A stretch of DNA of 64,000 nucleotides from Cucumis sativus (GCF_000004075.3 NC_026655.2:8370001-8434000), one strand, 5' to 3'; counted from the stretch's first letter, positions 30,491 to 44,180 are shown. Notes: generated from the letters alone by a model not told the origin. Numbers and translations are program-made.

Positions 30491-32430
30491 AAAAGAAAAA
30501 CTTGAGATTTCTAAGACAAAGGTTTTGGGAAGTCAAAGTTGGATTGGTTTTGAATAGAATATAGGAAAGTTAAGTAGTTGAATATTGGGTAATATTAGGC
30601 AGTTGTTAGGTTAGATGGGTTCCTCATTTGCTCCCTTAAAACCAAGAAAAGTGGAGGGAAGAAAAAGGGATGATGTTTACTAGATAGAGACTAGATTAGT
30701 GCCAAATATATTATATCTTGGTATATATTTTCTTCTTCTTCTTCTTTGTTTATTTTTGGTTACCTACCATTAACTTCTTAACATTGATGTGTGAAAGAAA
30801 AGAAACATCTTTATCAAAATGTCTTTACTCAAAGTGGTGTCAATTGTTGCAACCCCCATTTTGAAAATGACCAAAGATGTTCCTAGATGTAAGATAAGTC
30901 TACCTCTGCTAAAAAAATCAAATATTTATTTTCAAAGTGTATAATACAAGTTTTATGTCAAATGGATTATGTTTACGTTGGTTATTAAATGCTTTTTAAC
31001 GTAATATTGATTGGGAGTGGTTAAATGTTTCATGATTTAGTACTTTACTTAAATAACTGAAAACCATTGTTTTCAAATGACCAAAGTCAGACTACTTAAA
31101 CATAATTTAACATCTATTTAAGAGGGAAGGAAAAAAAATAAATTAAATATGTAATTTACTTTTTATTAAATAAAATTGATGTGATTGATTTTTTTATTAA
31201 ATAAGTATGATATGTGATTATTTTTTTTGAAAAATAATATGTTATTGACTTTTACTAAAATTGATTAAATTGATTTTCTCATAAATAAAACTTCAAGTTT
31301 TAAAAATCCCTCCGTAACCATTTTATTTCACCATGTATTAAATCTCTTAAACAAACATTAACTTTTAAATGTTGATTAATAAAAACTTTATTTAATTTTT
31401 ATTATCACTATGTTTTATTTTTAAAAAATAGTTTTAAACTAATAAAATTAGGTGGAGCAAAAATAGGTGACTCCAAAAGTATTTATGAAATGTTTCAATA
31501 TTTCAACATATTTTTAAACAAAATATTTTATTTAAGACCAAGGATAAGAATACTTTTTTAGTCTTTTTCAAAGTTTAATGTTTAAAGGTATTTTTAAAGT
31601 TTCATAATACTTTTTTAAAATGGAACACAAAGTTGAGGGAATTTTTTATAATTTAATCCTAAATTATTTAAGAAAAACATATAAGAATTTAAAATAATAA
31701 TGAACTTATTTCAAATAATAATTAACCTATAACGACTATAACACGACGGCATGTATAGTTCAAATCAAAAGAGATAAAACAAAACATATTTCACCAAGGC
31801 TCTTCTACACTCATGATTTGGAAAGAAAAGACGAAATCAAATCATTACTTATCACAAGCTTTGAAAATTTGATGCACAACAATGTGGCAACTCAAAGATC
31901 TTAAGTGATGTATCTGAGAAAGAATATTATAAATATTAATAAAATATTACGGTTAATGTCATGTGTCATTCGTTAAGTTATAGAATCTCTTACCGACCAT
32001 GTAATTTACGTCACGCTTGTCAAATTAGATGTTATTTTATATTTTGTGCATGGTTTTTGTAGGACACATCACACATGGGTTAAAATTTTTAAAATAAAGT
32101 TTGGAAGAAGTGGAATGGTTTTGTGTGTTTGGGTGGTGCCTCATTCTCACGTCAAATAATAATTATTTGAGGAAAAAGAAAAAGAGTTTAGTTTGTATTT
32201 TCAATCGCAAAGGTTGCGCGTACTCGGTTAAGAAAAGGTACGATTCAGCGGAATGTGGAAGATCATTTCTCCGTCTTTCCATCTTCCTTCTACAATCATT
32301 TTCAACAAATTCTCCAAATTCCAAAACCCCTTTTGATTCTTCTATACTCCTTCAGTTTCCCTATCTTCTTCACTCCCCATTACTCCACTCTTCTTCTCTC
32401 CCAACCTCACACAACCAACAATCAACTGCA
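30491..32430. other. LBD 3' flank and RBR gene 5' region
   Basis: An AT-rich spacer. The reading frame of the RBR gene stays open upstream to about 32101, but that stretch has no ATG in frame before 32431 and reads as a CT-rich leader, so it is treated as 5' UTR/promoter. Confidence 0.6.
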
Positions 32431-35400
32431 ATGGCGGACACCATGAACGACGACGACTGCGTTCAGGATTTGATCACCCAACAGCGTTCCGAAATCCTTT
32501 CCGCCAAAACCCTTTTCTCTGATCTCGATTTCGCCTTCCAACTTCAACTCCAGGAGGCAATGGATGCCTCTCTTGCTTCTAAACCCTCCACCGACTCATC
32601 TTCCTCACTTAACACCCCCGACCCTGTCTTGGATTCTGAAGACACTAGCGGTTTAGACTTGGCTACCACTCTTATGCTCGAAGACATTGCGAGGTTTGCT
32701 ATGGAGTTCAAGGACCGGGAGCAATGTCAGACTGAAATGAGGAAAATGAAGGAGGAGCTTGATCGTCGGATTCATGATCAGAAGTTTGCGGAATTTATTC
32801 GGAGTGTTCCTGAGAATGAGTGGAGGGAGTATGGGGATAATTATGAGAAGCCGTATGGTGAAAGTTCATCGTCTTCTTCTTCTTCTTCTTCTTCTTCCTG
32901 GAGTGTGGACTCTGAATGTTGTAGGGTGTATTCGAAGGGGTTGATTAGTGAAGAGAGGATTAGAGATATGGTGGTTAGGGTTGCTGGAATTGGGGTTGCG
33001 GTTTGTGATCCTAAGGATAATCTGTTGTTTGAGAAGATGAGTCCTATAGAATCTATGGTGGAAGGTAAAGAAACCAGCAGCGAATGCGCTGAGCTTGAAG
33101 CGCTGGTTGAAGGTCTCAATGTTGCTCTTATTTTAGGCTTGAAAACTGTCACATTTTTCTGTGCTGATTACATGCTCTACCAGTATGTAAGTTGCTTCAA
33201 CTGTTCATTCATCCCTCCTTTTAATGTCGATATATTATTCCATGGTTAGAGTCTAAGAAGCACGGATATATACATTTTTAAAAGAAGAAAATTCAAAGTA
33301 AATGCACTGATCTATTTATATGCTTCAAAAATTAGTTTGAGGTATTTCACAATCAAAATTGTTATTATTGTCATATATGCGACTTTTTTGTCTGCCAACA
33401 AATGTTCTATTCACATCTTCCACATTTGTTGTGCATTAGGCGTGTGATGTTAATAAGTGTTGGAGTGTCGGACACGGCTAGGACATAGATATGCAAGCCA
33501 AATTAAAGCGTTCGTGCTTCTTATGTTAGAGTTGTGTTGATTATTGTTCTTTGAATATGGTTCTCTGTCGGAAATCATTTAAGAGTGTTTGGGTATGAGA
33601 GTTTATTTGATTTACAATTCTCTGAGGAGATGCTTTTTTTGTGAACAGGAATGGTCTTTGAGAACATTAAGCAAATATTACTGTGAATGCTGAAAATACA
33701 CCCAATTGAAGAGCCTTTGGAGCATAAAAATATGGCTAGTGAAAGTTATTGTCCTATCTTAAGCCATTGTCGCCACCTACTTAGATTTGATATAATCCTT
33801 CAAGTTAACTTGACAACCAATAGTAGGTGGAGTGTGCGAAGAGGATACTCTCGGATATAAAAAATTTAAAAAACAAACTCAGGGGTACTTAGATTAGTGC
33901 TTAAATAAAGAGCTCTGTTTAGAAGCCATAATAAACGTACAATCTGCAAGTTCCAAATGTGCCTAATAAACTAATAAGGTGGGTGGTATTGGTTTCTTAC
34001 CAAAGAAAAATATTAATGAACATATAATAATATTAACAAGGCTGGTATGAACTTTTTATCTGCTGCATCATGATCTCCACTGTCCTTAGCAGTTGGCTGA
34101 ATATATGAACGAGACTAGTAGTTTGAAGTCTTATGTTAGATTAATGTTTATACCCCATTTATTAATATATGAATTGCCAGCTTTTTCAATAAATCCTTGT
34201 GGACAAAAAAATATAAATAAATAAACATCTTTTGGTTTTCCTTCGAGTGATTTATCTTTGTTGACATCAAATGATCGTATTATCATTTTAATTTAATTGG
34301 ATTGAGTGCATTGCAAACTCTAGCACCCAGTAATATTTGTCTCTTTTCTGACTTTTCATATCCGATATGAGAAAGGGATATAATAAAAAGTTATAATTTG
34401 ATATCCTAATCCATGCTCTGTGGTTACAGCTTACAGGTAGGGTGCCTCCAGCAACAAGCTCCACGGAAAAATTGGTTAATGAGGTGGTTGTTCTTCAGGG
34501 AAAATTTACATACTGTAACCCATCTCTCGTGACACGTAATGATATCAAGTTTGCTTTCAAACTTGCAAGAGAGGCTATAGTTTCTCAAATCACCTGGCCT
34601 GCACAAGCTGAAAATGGAAAGTGCTTGAAGGAAGAAACTTGCACAATTTGCTTTGAAGATGTTAGTGTGGATCAGATGTTCTCAGTTGATGGTTGTTTGC
34701 ACAGATACTGCTTTTCTTGTATGAAACAGCATGTAGAAGTAAGGTTGCTGAACGGGAATGGGATGCAGGCAAACTGTCCACATCAGGGTTGTACGTCTGA
34801 GCTTAATATTGAAAGCTGCGGAAAGTTCTTGGAACCTAAGGTGTTTGAGATTATGAGCCAAAGAATTAAGGAAGCTTCTGTGCCTGTTCAGGAGAAAGTT
34901 TATTGCCCCTATTCCAGGTGCTCAGCATTAATGTCCAAAACAGATCTGTTAAGATACACCGAGGCTTTTTATATTGATGCGGAACGAACTGGGGCAAGGA
35001 AGTGCATGAAATGTAATCAGTTTTTCTGTATAAATTGCAAGGTCGCTTGGCATTATAACCTGACTTGCTACGACCACAGAAAGTTGAATCCCAATCTCCA
35101 TCCAGATGAGAAAATGCTGAAGTCTCTTGCAACAAGGAAACTTTGGCGCCAATGCATTGTGTGTAACAATATGGTTGAATTGGCGGAAGGCTGCTATCAC
35201 ATCACCTGCAGGTGCACTATTTAGCTTTATCTATCTCACTTGCTCCATTTTTTCCTGGATGAACTGCAAATTGAGCAAAAAAATTACAACAGTTAACTGC
35301 AATATTTCTACAGCACCCAATAAACATTAATGCAATTCACAAACTTCTACATTCTTGGAGGTTGAGTTAGGGAACAGTATCTGAAATAAAAGAGTGCTAA

Positions 35401-35733
35401 GATTAATAATGAAATGGATACTGAAAAACACCCGTCAAAGTTGGTTAGCTGCACTCTCAATTTGCTGGATATGGATTTGTCTTGTCAAATAAAACAATAA
35501 TAATTGACATTTGATTTGTTGAGGTTAGGACAGTTTTTTATCTTGCGCTTTTATATTGCTGCAAGTTTCTTTTGTTCATTGGAGTTTTCTCTCTCCTTTT
35601 TTAAATGTTAATGGTTTCTGTTCGCAGATGTGGATATGAGTTTTGCTATACATGTGGAGCCCCCTGGAAAAATAAGAAACCTACATGTAAGTGTCCGATA
35701 TGGGACGAGCGGAACATCATACATCGAAGATGA
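32431..35733 (+). CDS. RBR-type E3 ubiquitin ligase with RNase H-like domain
   Basis: Three exons, 32431-33186, 34430-35211 and 35628-35733 (stop TGA), encode about 547 aa. The start is ATG at 32431 (MADTMNDDD), the first in-frame ATG. Residues 147-158 are a run of about 12 Ser encoded by a TCT/TTC-type repeat. Residues of about 170-280 resemble the RVT_3 RNase H-like fold (CAELEALVEGLNVAL, TFFCADYMLYQYLTGR). RING1 begins at Cys323 (CTICFED). The IBR covers about Cys411-Cys465. RING2/Rcat begins CIVC (Cys494, Cys497), with the likely catalytic Cys507 in EGCYHITC, then CGYEFCYTCG. RBR ligases accept ubiquitin on the Rcat Cys before transfer to substrate. Arabidopsis has similar RNase H-RBR proteins (At3g53690 type, from recall). 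The substrate is unknown. Confidence 0.9.
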
Positions 35734-37643
35734 GCTTTAGCTTTTTAGGTGACAATCTGGGGGATACTTGCGCCCTTTCTTCTCCCCTTCTGTTTCTTTG
35801 CAAACTTTTGTAAGGTAGCCGAAGATAGTAGGGTATTTTGTGCAGTTGTCTAGTTGGTGACATACTGAAGTTAAATCACAGCTTTGTCGACTTTAAATGT
35901 CTCATTTTCTATCTTGCAAGACAACCTCAGTCAGGTTGGAACTGATGGAAGAATACAAGTATAGATAGTAAGTTTCTTTTTCATCACTTTTAGGTTTGAC
36001 ATGAAGAGTTACTCATGTACAGTTTTTTTGGTCCACAAATTTCTTGTGGTCAGGAAAATAGGTTTTTAATGACTTAGAACTTTGGAACTTTCGTGTTGTT
36101 TAATGCATTAGAACAGAACAACGATGCTCTTGTTATTCTTAAACTTATTTCAAGATTGTTTGTACATGGATGTGACTTGTCCAAAACCTCTTGCATCTTT
36201 AGAGAACATGATCCACAGCTTAAAAAAACAAAAGAAAGAAAAGGACACCTCTTTTGGAAAAATCATGGCCAAGATATAGCAGCAGTTCACAAGCTTAACT
36301 TTTTATTTTCTAACAACTCCTCACTTTGTAATGGTTAAAGATCAAAGCATCATTGGACGAGGTTTGAAAGTTTTTCTTAACAAATAGTCAATTCAATTGT
36401 CTTTGATATTAAAATCAAACAATCATTCGAGGAGGTCTAATATCTTTCCTATATTTTCAAAATTTAAGTGGAGGATCCCACAACATGAAAAATACCATTT
36501 TGTTCCTTAATAAATCATCATCATATTAATTCACCAAACTTACCCTACTCACCTCAAACTTTAGTTTTACGTTTTGAGTGAGGGTCTTAAGTTTAGAGGA
36601 ACAATTCTTGTTTATGGAGTCTCAAGTTTAGAGAAACATTTTTTTTTCCCTTTATCAGGGTTGTAGAAGATGCTAGGTATGTAATAAATCTTTTGTTGTC
36701 TACTTTTTCTAGAAAGTTTGCAATATTCAACCAAAAATTTAAGTTTTTTTTTCTTCGAACGTTTCAATAACCAACCATATTCTTACTCCTTTGTCAAAAA
36801 ATTATGGAAAAAATGACAGAGTCATCCCATTCTGATAATCGTCAAAGATACTTGGAAGTTATGGTGGTTTGTCTTTTATCCCGTAAAACTTTGGTAGAAT
36901 CTTTATAAGAAAAAAGATAGAGAGTATTAATCTCCGATCATGGTAAAATACACTTGGAAGTTATTGCTCTTTCTTTTATCTTGTAAAGTCTTGATAATAG
37001 ACATAACTTCTTGGAAGTTGTCAAAAATACTTGAAAGTTATGATTCTTTGTTCTTTTTTCATAAAAAACTTGGTGAAATCTTTACTAAAAATTTGAGAAA
37101 GAGTCACAATTTCTTGGGAGTTGTTAAAAATACTTAAAAGATGTGATTTATCGTATTTTTTTTCGTAAAGTCTTGGTAAAATCATTATGAAAAATTTGAC
37201 AAAATAAAACCTATGATAAACACAACCTAACTCACTGAAAAGAATGCTTTCATCCATTTTCCCATCTTGTAAATGCAAATTTTGAGCTTATTTAGATACA
37301 CACTTGGTTAAAGTTAAAATGTAGATTGGATATCGTTTGCATTTTGGATTGACTAAGAATATTTTAGGATTTTTCACTACAATCCCTATCACAAAATCTG
37401 ATTACGATTATACAATTTTTTGATCAAATTTCAAAGGGAAATTATTTTAAAATGACAAAATTGGTAAGAAAAATATTTGAGTAAATAAAAAGAGAGTGAG
37501 GTGGGTCCCAGGGAATCCTAAATTGGTGTCAATGAAAAATTGAAAATGGATAAGGGGAAGGTGGACGTGGAAACTCTCATCATCATCGCCATTACCATTC
37601 TCACAGTTTTTCAATTTCTTCTTCCTTCTCAACTCTCTCCAAT
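35734..37643. other. Intergenic DNA between RBR and PPD6 genes
   Basis: The RBR 3' UTR is presumably at the start and the PPD6 leader at the end (CT-rich from about 37610). A minisatellite lies at 36839-37200. No gene is supported. Confidence 0.55.
36839..37200. repeat. Minisatellite of four diverged 78-103 bp units
   Basis: Units begin at about 36839, 36941, 37019 and 37121. Each starts with a variant of tgtcaaaaatacttggaagttatg, followed by a run with ttttatc-tgtaaa-cttggtaaaatctttatgaaaa. Unit lengths vary through indels. Confidence 0.65.
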
Positions 37644-40600
37644 ATGGCCTCTGCCTCTGCTTTTACAATTTCCCCATCTTTCCCATTCTCCACCTCCCGC
37701 ACACCTAAGAACAAACCTATTTCCTCATCCATCTCCTCTCAAAACGCTTCTCAATTCGTGCCCCGGAGGGAGATTTTGAAACGATTCACTCTCCTTCCTC
37801 TTTCTTTCCCTCTTTTCCATTCCTTAAATCCACTTCCTTCTCTATCCAAGGAGATCGAAGTTGGCTCTTATCTCCCTCCCTCACCCTCTGACCCTTCTTT
37901 TGTCTTCTTCAAAGCTTCCCAAAGTGACACTCCGGCTCTTCGTGCAGGTATTCTGACTTTTTTTCTCTATTTTTTTTCTTTACCGTTATTCGGTTGAGTG
38001 TAGCTAAATTGTTTCTTGTTACTTCTTGTTATGAAATCATCAAATTAAAAAAGAAAAGAATATAAAGTAACTAGTAGAGCACTAGATACGAAGATTTACT
38101 TGGTTGATTGTTAGCTATATACATGGTTTAGAGGGTTTTTATATATGACCACTCGAAATTCTAGGCTCAAAATCATAATGAGCTAAATACCAAAACAAAA
38201 TAGGTTCGACCCATACCAACAAGATGTGTTGTCCATTTACCATAACTAGCAAGACTTGTGCTTGGTCACTCGAAGGGTTAAATAGCAAATGGGGTTTGCA
38301 TTTTATTGTTTGGAAAGTGAAAACCTCTTGAGAATATTATGTTTCCCTATTTGTTTTTTGGAAAACAAAATGCAATTTTGGTAGTTTCTCTATTTGGTAA
38401 TTGAGGTTTCAAAAGAAATATTTTAGTGTCTTGGATGGATTTAGCATTTTATTTATTTGATGGCGTGGCCAATAAACTCATAAAGTAAACCTCATTTGAT
38501 ATATTGAAATCTTTTGTTCTTCTTCGCCCATCGATTCTTGCCCATTTGACCTTCAACTTTGAGTGTAGTTGCTTGGCTGTCGAATTGCCACCAGTCAAAG
38601 TCAGTCGCTCACCTTCTTATCACTCTCAATTTCCTTCACATTCCCTAATTTTTACCCATCAAATCCATCAAATTCAAACTGCTACAGAACAATTGAATTT
38701 TATTTTATTAATTTTTTATCCATGGGTGGCTTCTGTACGCTGATCACCTTTATTTTCTTTGAAAAATTTAAAATTCCATACACGATATGTTGGGAAATTT
38801 TCACATTCTTCATGACATTAAAAGCTCAAAAGCATTTATTTTGAGCTAAATAAAAATGAAAATCCCTTCTCCAGCGACACCATGTGTTCCTACGGAGAAA
38901 AATGGCAAAACCATTTTATATGAAGTGCTTTTTTATTTTTTTTAAAAAAAGAAAAAGAATTGAATTCAAATTATTCCATTGCAATGGAAGTAGTCGGAGC
39001 CGCACAAAAAGTTTCAGCAGTTGTGGCGAGGAAGAAAGTGAGTATCAATAAAATGGCAGACTTAGTAATCAAATCTTCACGACCCACATCCAATTCAAGA
39101 GGTGTCGTGGTCTGTGACAGGAGGCAAGTCGACAATGAACGATTGTCAAAAACAAGTGGTTGTTGAGGCTCAAAGTGCGGAGAGGTGGGTAGTAAGAATG
39201 AACCATGGGAAAAGAAGGAGGTTTTTCACTATTTTAAATATATTATATTTTACTTACAGGTTTAATTTTTAAGTTAATTTGCCAACTAATCAAATAAAAT
39301 GACATCTCAATGTAAATGTCTAATCACTATTTTGTTAGGGTAAAGTTAACTGAGATACCATTTAGAATCATTTTGAATATATGGACACAATTGTTTGTTT
39401 TAAAACTTTCAAATAGACATCAGCCCCTAGACCTTAGAGAGCAAATGTGCATTTTACCTTGATTCTTTGTTTTACGTCAAGGATTCGAACTCAGAGTTAC
39501 GAACCAAACAGATTTTTAATATTTTGGTCATGACTTGTGAGAATCAAATACTCTTTGGTTGGCTGTTTTAGATAACTGCTTCTCTTAACTTGGTTGGTAA
39601 ACTATCTGTGAGTATGCCTTCTGATTAGTTTTTGATGAATGTTAAGACACTTGGAGCTTTTTTATAGTATAAACAATTGCTTCTATTGAGAAAAAATGAA
39701 GGCTTATTGAATGTCCTCTTGTTTATGTGAGAAATTAAAGATTAAAAAAAGTACCAAACATCATTCGATTCACTTTTTAAATTTCCTTTGGATTCTGGAT
39801 AGCAGGCTGATTCTGAACTAAATATGACAATTACGTGCTGTTGTGCCATCCAATCTTCAGTTTCGTTGTGTAGGAAACCTGCCAATGCTAATACCTTCTA
39901 GATTTTTACCATACGTATGGCACAATAGTTCAGATGACAGTTATTTTTTTATTGTGAGAGATCACGTCCAGTTATATACATTTTTAACCTTAACATAATA
40001 GTCTCCATCTTTTGCTTCTGAAATTATGAAATCAATCCTATCTAGGACGGATGCACTGAACACAATATTGCTTAGAATGTTCCTTCTTTTTCGATTTTTT
40101 CCAAGTTGTTCAATAATTTATATGCTAATGGTACTTGAGATTTAGTTCTTTGCAGGAAATGTGCAACCATACCAGTTCATTCTGCCCCCAACTTGGAAAC
40201 AAACTCGTGTAGCTAATATTTTATCTGGAAATTACTGTCAACCTAAGTGTGCAGAGCCTTGGGTGGAGGTAAAATTTGAAGATGACAAACAAGGCAAAAT
40301 CCAGATAGTGGCTTCCCCTTTAATACGTCTGACTAATAAGCCTAATGCTACAATTGAAGACATAGGTAGCCCAGAGAAGGTAATCGCTTCTCTTGGCCCT
40401 TTTGTTACTGGAAGTACATACGATCCTGAGGAACTCCTTGAATCATCAGTTGAGAAACTTGGCGATCAAACGGTATTATCCTCCTGTGTCTTTTATACAT
40501 CATTATTTTCTTTTTCTTATGATCTTTCTTGATATGATACTTGCTTACCCGCACTGCAGTAAAAAATCTATTAACTATAGACTCTATCCTATTAGTGATT

Positions 40601-41706
40601 ACTAGATCGAAATTTTGGTACATTTACAAATTCTACTGTATTGTGTTATATTTGTTAATACTATATGCCTTGTCGTTATATTTGCAACTCTCCTTGTTAA
40701 AACTTACCAAATGTAAATACCAATTACTGTTAGAAAGAAATGGCAAAAGTCCCATGTGATTGATTGCACTCTGAAATAAGATTAGCCTAGCCTCCTCTCT
40801 ACTCTTTGATCACAATAATGTTTTTAAAATCCGTCCAAAAAGTTTGTGTTCTTTTCCCCACTTCACATTACTTTTCATTACCTTGGGTTAAAATGAAATG
40901 ATACGTTGTAACATCCATAAATAATTTTGACAAAAGGTGTCTTTTTGGTCTCTATGTTCAAAGTCAAGTTTCTATTTAGTCCCTAGAATTCAACATGTTA
41001 TGTATTTTGTCCTTTGGTTTTGAGGTTCAATTTAGTACATTTATTTCAAAGGATCACATTTCTACCTTTGAGATTTGAGTTTTGTTTCAATTTGGTCCCT
41101 AAATTTCAAGGTTCAAATTGATTATTCACCTTTCATTGTTAGTGTTAATTTCTATGAATTAATTTAAAACTCGAATCTCACAGGTAAAACTGCAACGTTT
41201 TGAAACGCATGGACTATATTGAAGACCAAATATGTAACATTTTGAAACTTAAAAACGATATGGAAACTAAAAAACTAAAACCTAGCAGCCAAAAAGGTGT
41301 TTATCCCATAATTTTACAAAGTTGGGTTTCTCGTACTCATCATTAAACATAACATAGGATGATAATGAAACTTTCAAAAGCAGAGACTAAGAAGTACTAC
41401 AATTGTAATACAACCTAGAGTTTATAGCAGTTTCTTCTGAGTTTAGTACTTCAATTTAGATCAAGTTCATCTTTTAACTGTACTTTGACGATGAATACTC
41501 AATAAAGGAAGCTTGTTTTTATCTGGTTTATGCAGTATTACAAATACACATTGGAAACTCCTTATGCTTTGACGGGTACACACAATCTGGCTAAGGCAAC
41601 GGCAAAAGGGAGCACCGTTGTGTTATTTGTGGCTAGTGCTAATGATAAACAATGGCAGGCTTCTGAGAAAGTTTTGAGAACCATGCTTGATTCTTTTCAT
41701 CTCTAA
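37644..41706 (+). CDS. PPD6: PsbP domain-containing protein 6, thylakoid lumen
   Basis: Three exons, 37644-37947, 40156-40472 and 41536-41706 (stop TAA), encode 263 aa, close to the Arabidopsis length. The first about 40 residues are Ser/Thr-rich, as in chloroplast transit peptides. A twin-arginine region (PRREILKRF) followed by a hydrophobic stretch (TLLPLSFPLF) fits Tat-type lumen targeting. The mature part shows the PsbP/Mog1 fold blocks PYQFILPPTWKQ, ASPLIRLTNKPNATIED, ASLGPFVTG and YYKYTLETPYALTGTHNLA. The NYCQPKCAEPW motif holds two Cys that could pair as a disulfide. PPD proteins are relatives of the PSII subunit PsbP; a specific job for PPD6 is not shown by the sequence. Introns are 2.2 and 1.1 kb, and the second carries a MITE-like insertion. 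Confidence 0.92.
40929..41307. mobile_element. MITE-like element with 8-bp target duplication
   Basis: The 379-bp non-coding segment in PPD6 intron 2 is flanked on both sides by ataatttt (40921-40928 and 41308-41315). The ends are loosely inverted: ctttttggtctcta near the left, and tagcagccaaaaag near the right. Inside are phrases such as tttggtccctaaatttcaaggt. An 8-bp duplication points to the hAT superfamily. Confidence 0.55.
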
Positions 41707-43142
41707 TTCCTTTCAACACAAAATGCAAACTCAGGTTATATCTTTTTTATAATGTTTCATTTATGCTTCTATCTTCACATTTACTAAATGATAAACTTTG
41801 AGTTCTTCAACATTCCTGTTGCACCATAGCTTTATTTAATGGGTGATTTATCTACTTTTTTGGGTGATGATTGCGTCATGACATAATGGATTTGTCAGAG
41901 TTGAAGTTGACATTGTGCAAAGAAAGAACTGGCTATTGTATTTTTGAGCTATTGTTTATTAATCTATTCAATTAGTTTTCATTCACTCTAACAGGTAATA
42001 TGTGGATGGAAATGAAGCTTTGATCTTTTTGGTGGAGGCTAAGTTTCTTTAGATGGGCCTTTTCTTACCTTGATTTAATTTTTTTACGTTAAACTATAAG
42101 TCACTTAAATTTGTATTAATTAGATTATTGAAACTTTTATACAAAAGGTATTAAGAGATTTTAGAAATGTCATACATTGAAAATTATTTTCTTAAATATG
42201 AAAGATAATAATTTACGGACAATTATAACTTTTTATTAATTATTAATTATATAATATGATTATTAAATATATATTATATTCTTAAGATTATTTAAAAAAT
42301 TACCATATTTAAAACGATTTGTATTTAATATGAATTTCATAACTTCTTTATATTTATTTGAAAAATTTATATGTTAATAAATTTCAAACATCCTTTAAAT
42401 TAATTATAATTCAGAATATATTATAATAATTGTAATTTTATTTTATTTTGTAATAAACTATTTAATTATTCTTTCTAAAAATATAACTTAACCTAATTGT
42501 TCACTCTCTCCAGCAGCTATTACATTATCTTCTCTATCGCTGATAACTTTTTTTTGCTATTCTTCTCCATCATTTGAACTTTTTATTATATCTTATTACA
42601 TTGTTTTATAAACTTGTATTCAAATTTATCATAACCGTAAGTTGTAAAATCTTAACAAATTGCCGCCATATACAATTCTCTATCACCTGAAGATACGATA
42701 AAATCCACCGTCATTTGTTATTTTACCCATTTAAAATTAGTTCATTTTGAGTATATCATATGCATATATATATTATATATTAACAATATTTTCCTTATTT
42801 TAACGTTATTCTGTTATGAATTTATCAGTTTTTTAATATTCCCCTTATATATTATTTATGATTATACTAGTTTTATAATATTATCGCATTATATAATAGG
42901 TTGTATATGTCCTTGACTGTCGAAATGGCAAGCTTTTCGTTGAATATGAAAAGTGAGAAAACGGTAAAGAAGTTTCCTATTTTAATGTTGCACGATTTCC
43001 TCCAATTTTCTATATTAATATAATAGGTATATTTTGTTAAAAAACTGCCTAATGGGCAACTTTAATACACAATCAATATTATTTCAAACATAACGTATTA
43101 TTTACCACATAATATATGAATATTTAAATAAAAAACATAAAT
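41707..43142. other. PPD6 3' flank, AT-rich
   Basis: The first about 350 bp are likely 3' UTR. The rest is AT-rich with no coding signal, up to the target duplication of the gypsy element. Confidence 0.5.
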
Positions 43143-43149
43143 AAATTGA

Positions 43150-43339
43150 TGTAAGCCATATTTAGTTAGTTAGTTAAAACCCTTAATTAGTTAAAGAACG
43201 GTTGTAATCAATAACTAACCAAAACAGTTAGACACCCACTTGTAACTAACCTTGAAATATCAATATATAACAATCTCTTAGTCGGAAAAAAGCAGAGAAT
43301 TCATCTGAGGAATTTAATCCCAACTTTGAATTACACCAA
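43150..43339 (+). repeat. 5' LTR of the gypsy element
   Basis: It begins TGTAAGCCATA and ends at about ttgaattacacca, just before the primer site. It has only one cttgtaacta unit, where the 3' LTR has several. Confidence 0.88.
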
Positions 43340-43341
43340 AG

Positions 43342-43353
43342 TGGTATCAGAGG
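43342..43353 (+). other. tRNA-Met primer-binding site of the gypsy element
   Basis: TGGTATCAGAGG lies 2-3 bp after the LTR end, complementary to the 3' end of initiator tRNA-Met. Confidence 0.85.
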
Positions 43354-43372
43354 AGCCCCGATTCTTGGACGG

Positions 43373-44180
43373 ATGGCTGGCCGGAGAGGTAAAAACCCTG
43401 CCGCGGGGGAAAACCGTACGCAAGAAGTAGCGGAGGAAATCACCGCCCTCTCTCCAAGGACAACAACAGTTCGCTTACTGGCTGTTGAGGAATCCTTGGG
43501 AGATCTTCATAACAAATTTGATAGATTGATGGAAAGCGTCGAATTGTTAAGCCGAAGGGAAGAATACCCACAACTACCACCACGGAACGAAATCAACTTC
43601 CAAAACAACCAACGTTTTGGTGAAGCAAGAGGCCGACGAGCAAGGGGAAACTTCAGAAACGTGAACAACCCACGAGGTTTTCAAAGAAGGAGACCCGGGT
43701 ACGCCATACCACAACAGTTTGACGAAGATTTTCAAGAAGACCAAGAAGTATGGCAAGAAATCCAATAAGATGATTCTTCAAGTGGGGATGAACAAGGAAA
43801 CATGTGGAACTTCAATGACGACTTGCGAGCAGGAAGAAATAACCAAAGAAATGAAGTCAGAAGAGGAGAGTACCACGACTATAAGATGAAGATTGACCTT
43901 TCCGTGTATGATGGCAAACAAAATATAGAAGCATTCCTAGACTGGATAAAGAGCACTGAGAATTTCTTCAACTACATGGATACACCTGAATGCAAGAAAG
44001 TCCATCTAGTAGCCTTAAAGTTAAGAGCCGGTGCGTCAACTTGGTGGGATCAGTTGGAAATTAACAGACAAAGATGTGGGAAACAGTCGATCCGCTCGTG
44101 GGAAAAGATGAAGAAGTTGCTGAAAGCAAGATTCCTACCCCCAAACTATGAACAAACACTCTACAATCAGTACCAAAACT
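43373..44180 (+). pseudogene. Gypsy gag, N-terminal part (broken)
   Basis: The frame starts with ATG at 43373 (MAGRRGKNPAAGEN). It reads a basic, Arg/Gly-rich region, then a TAA at 43766-43768, and continues in the same frame into the retrotransposon gag capsid domain (FLDWIKSTENFFNYM, LRAGASTWWDQL). It stops abruptly at the solo-LTR insertion at 44181. The TAA is a premature stop, because gag similarity continues past it without a frame change. Confidence 0.85.

Noticed and set aside
38504..39166. Short open frames in PPD6 intron 1
   Set aside because: Inside a well-supported intron and without domain similarity.
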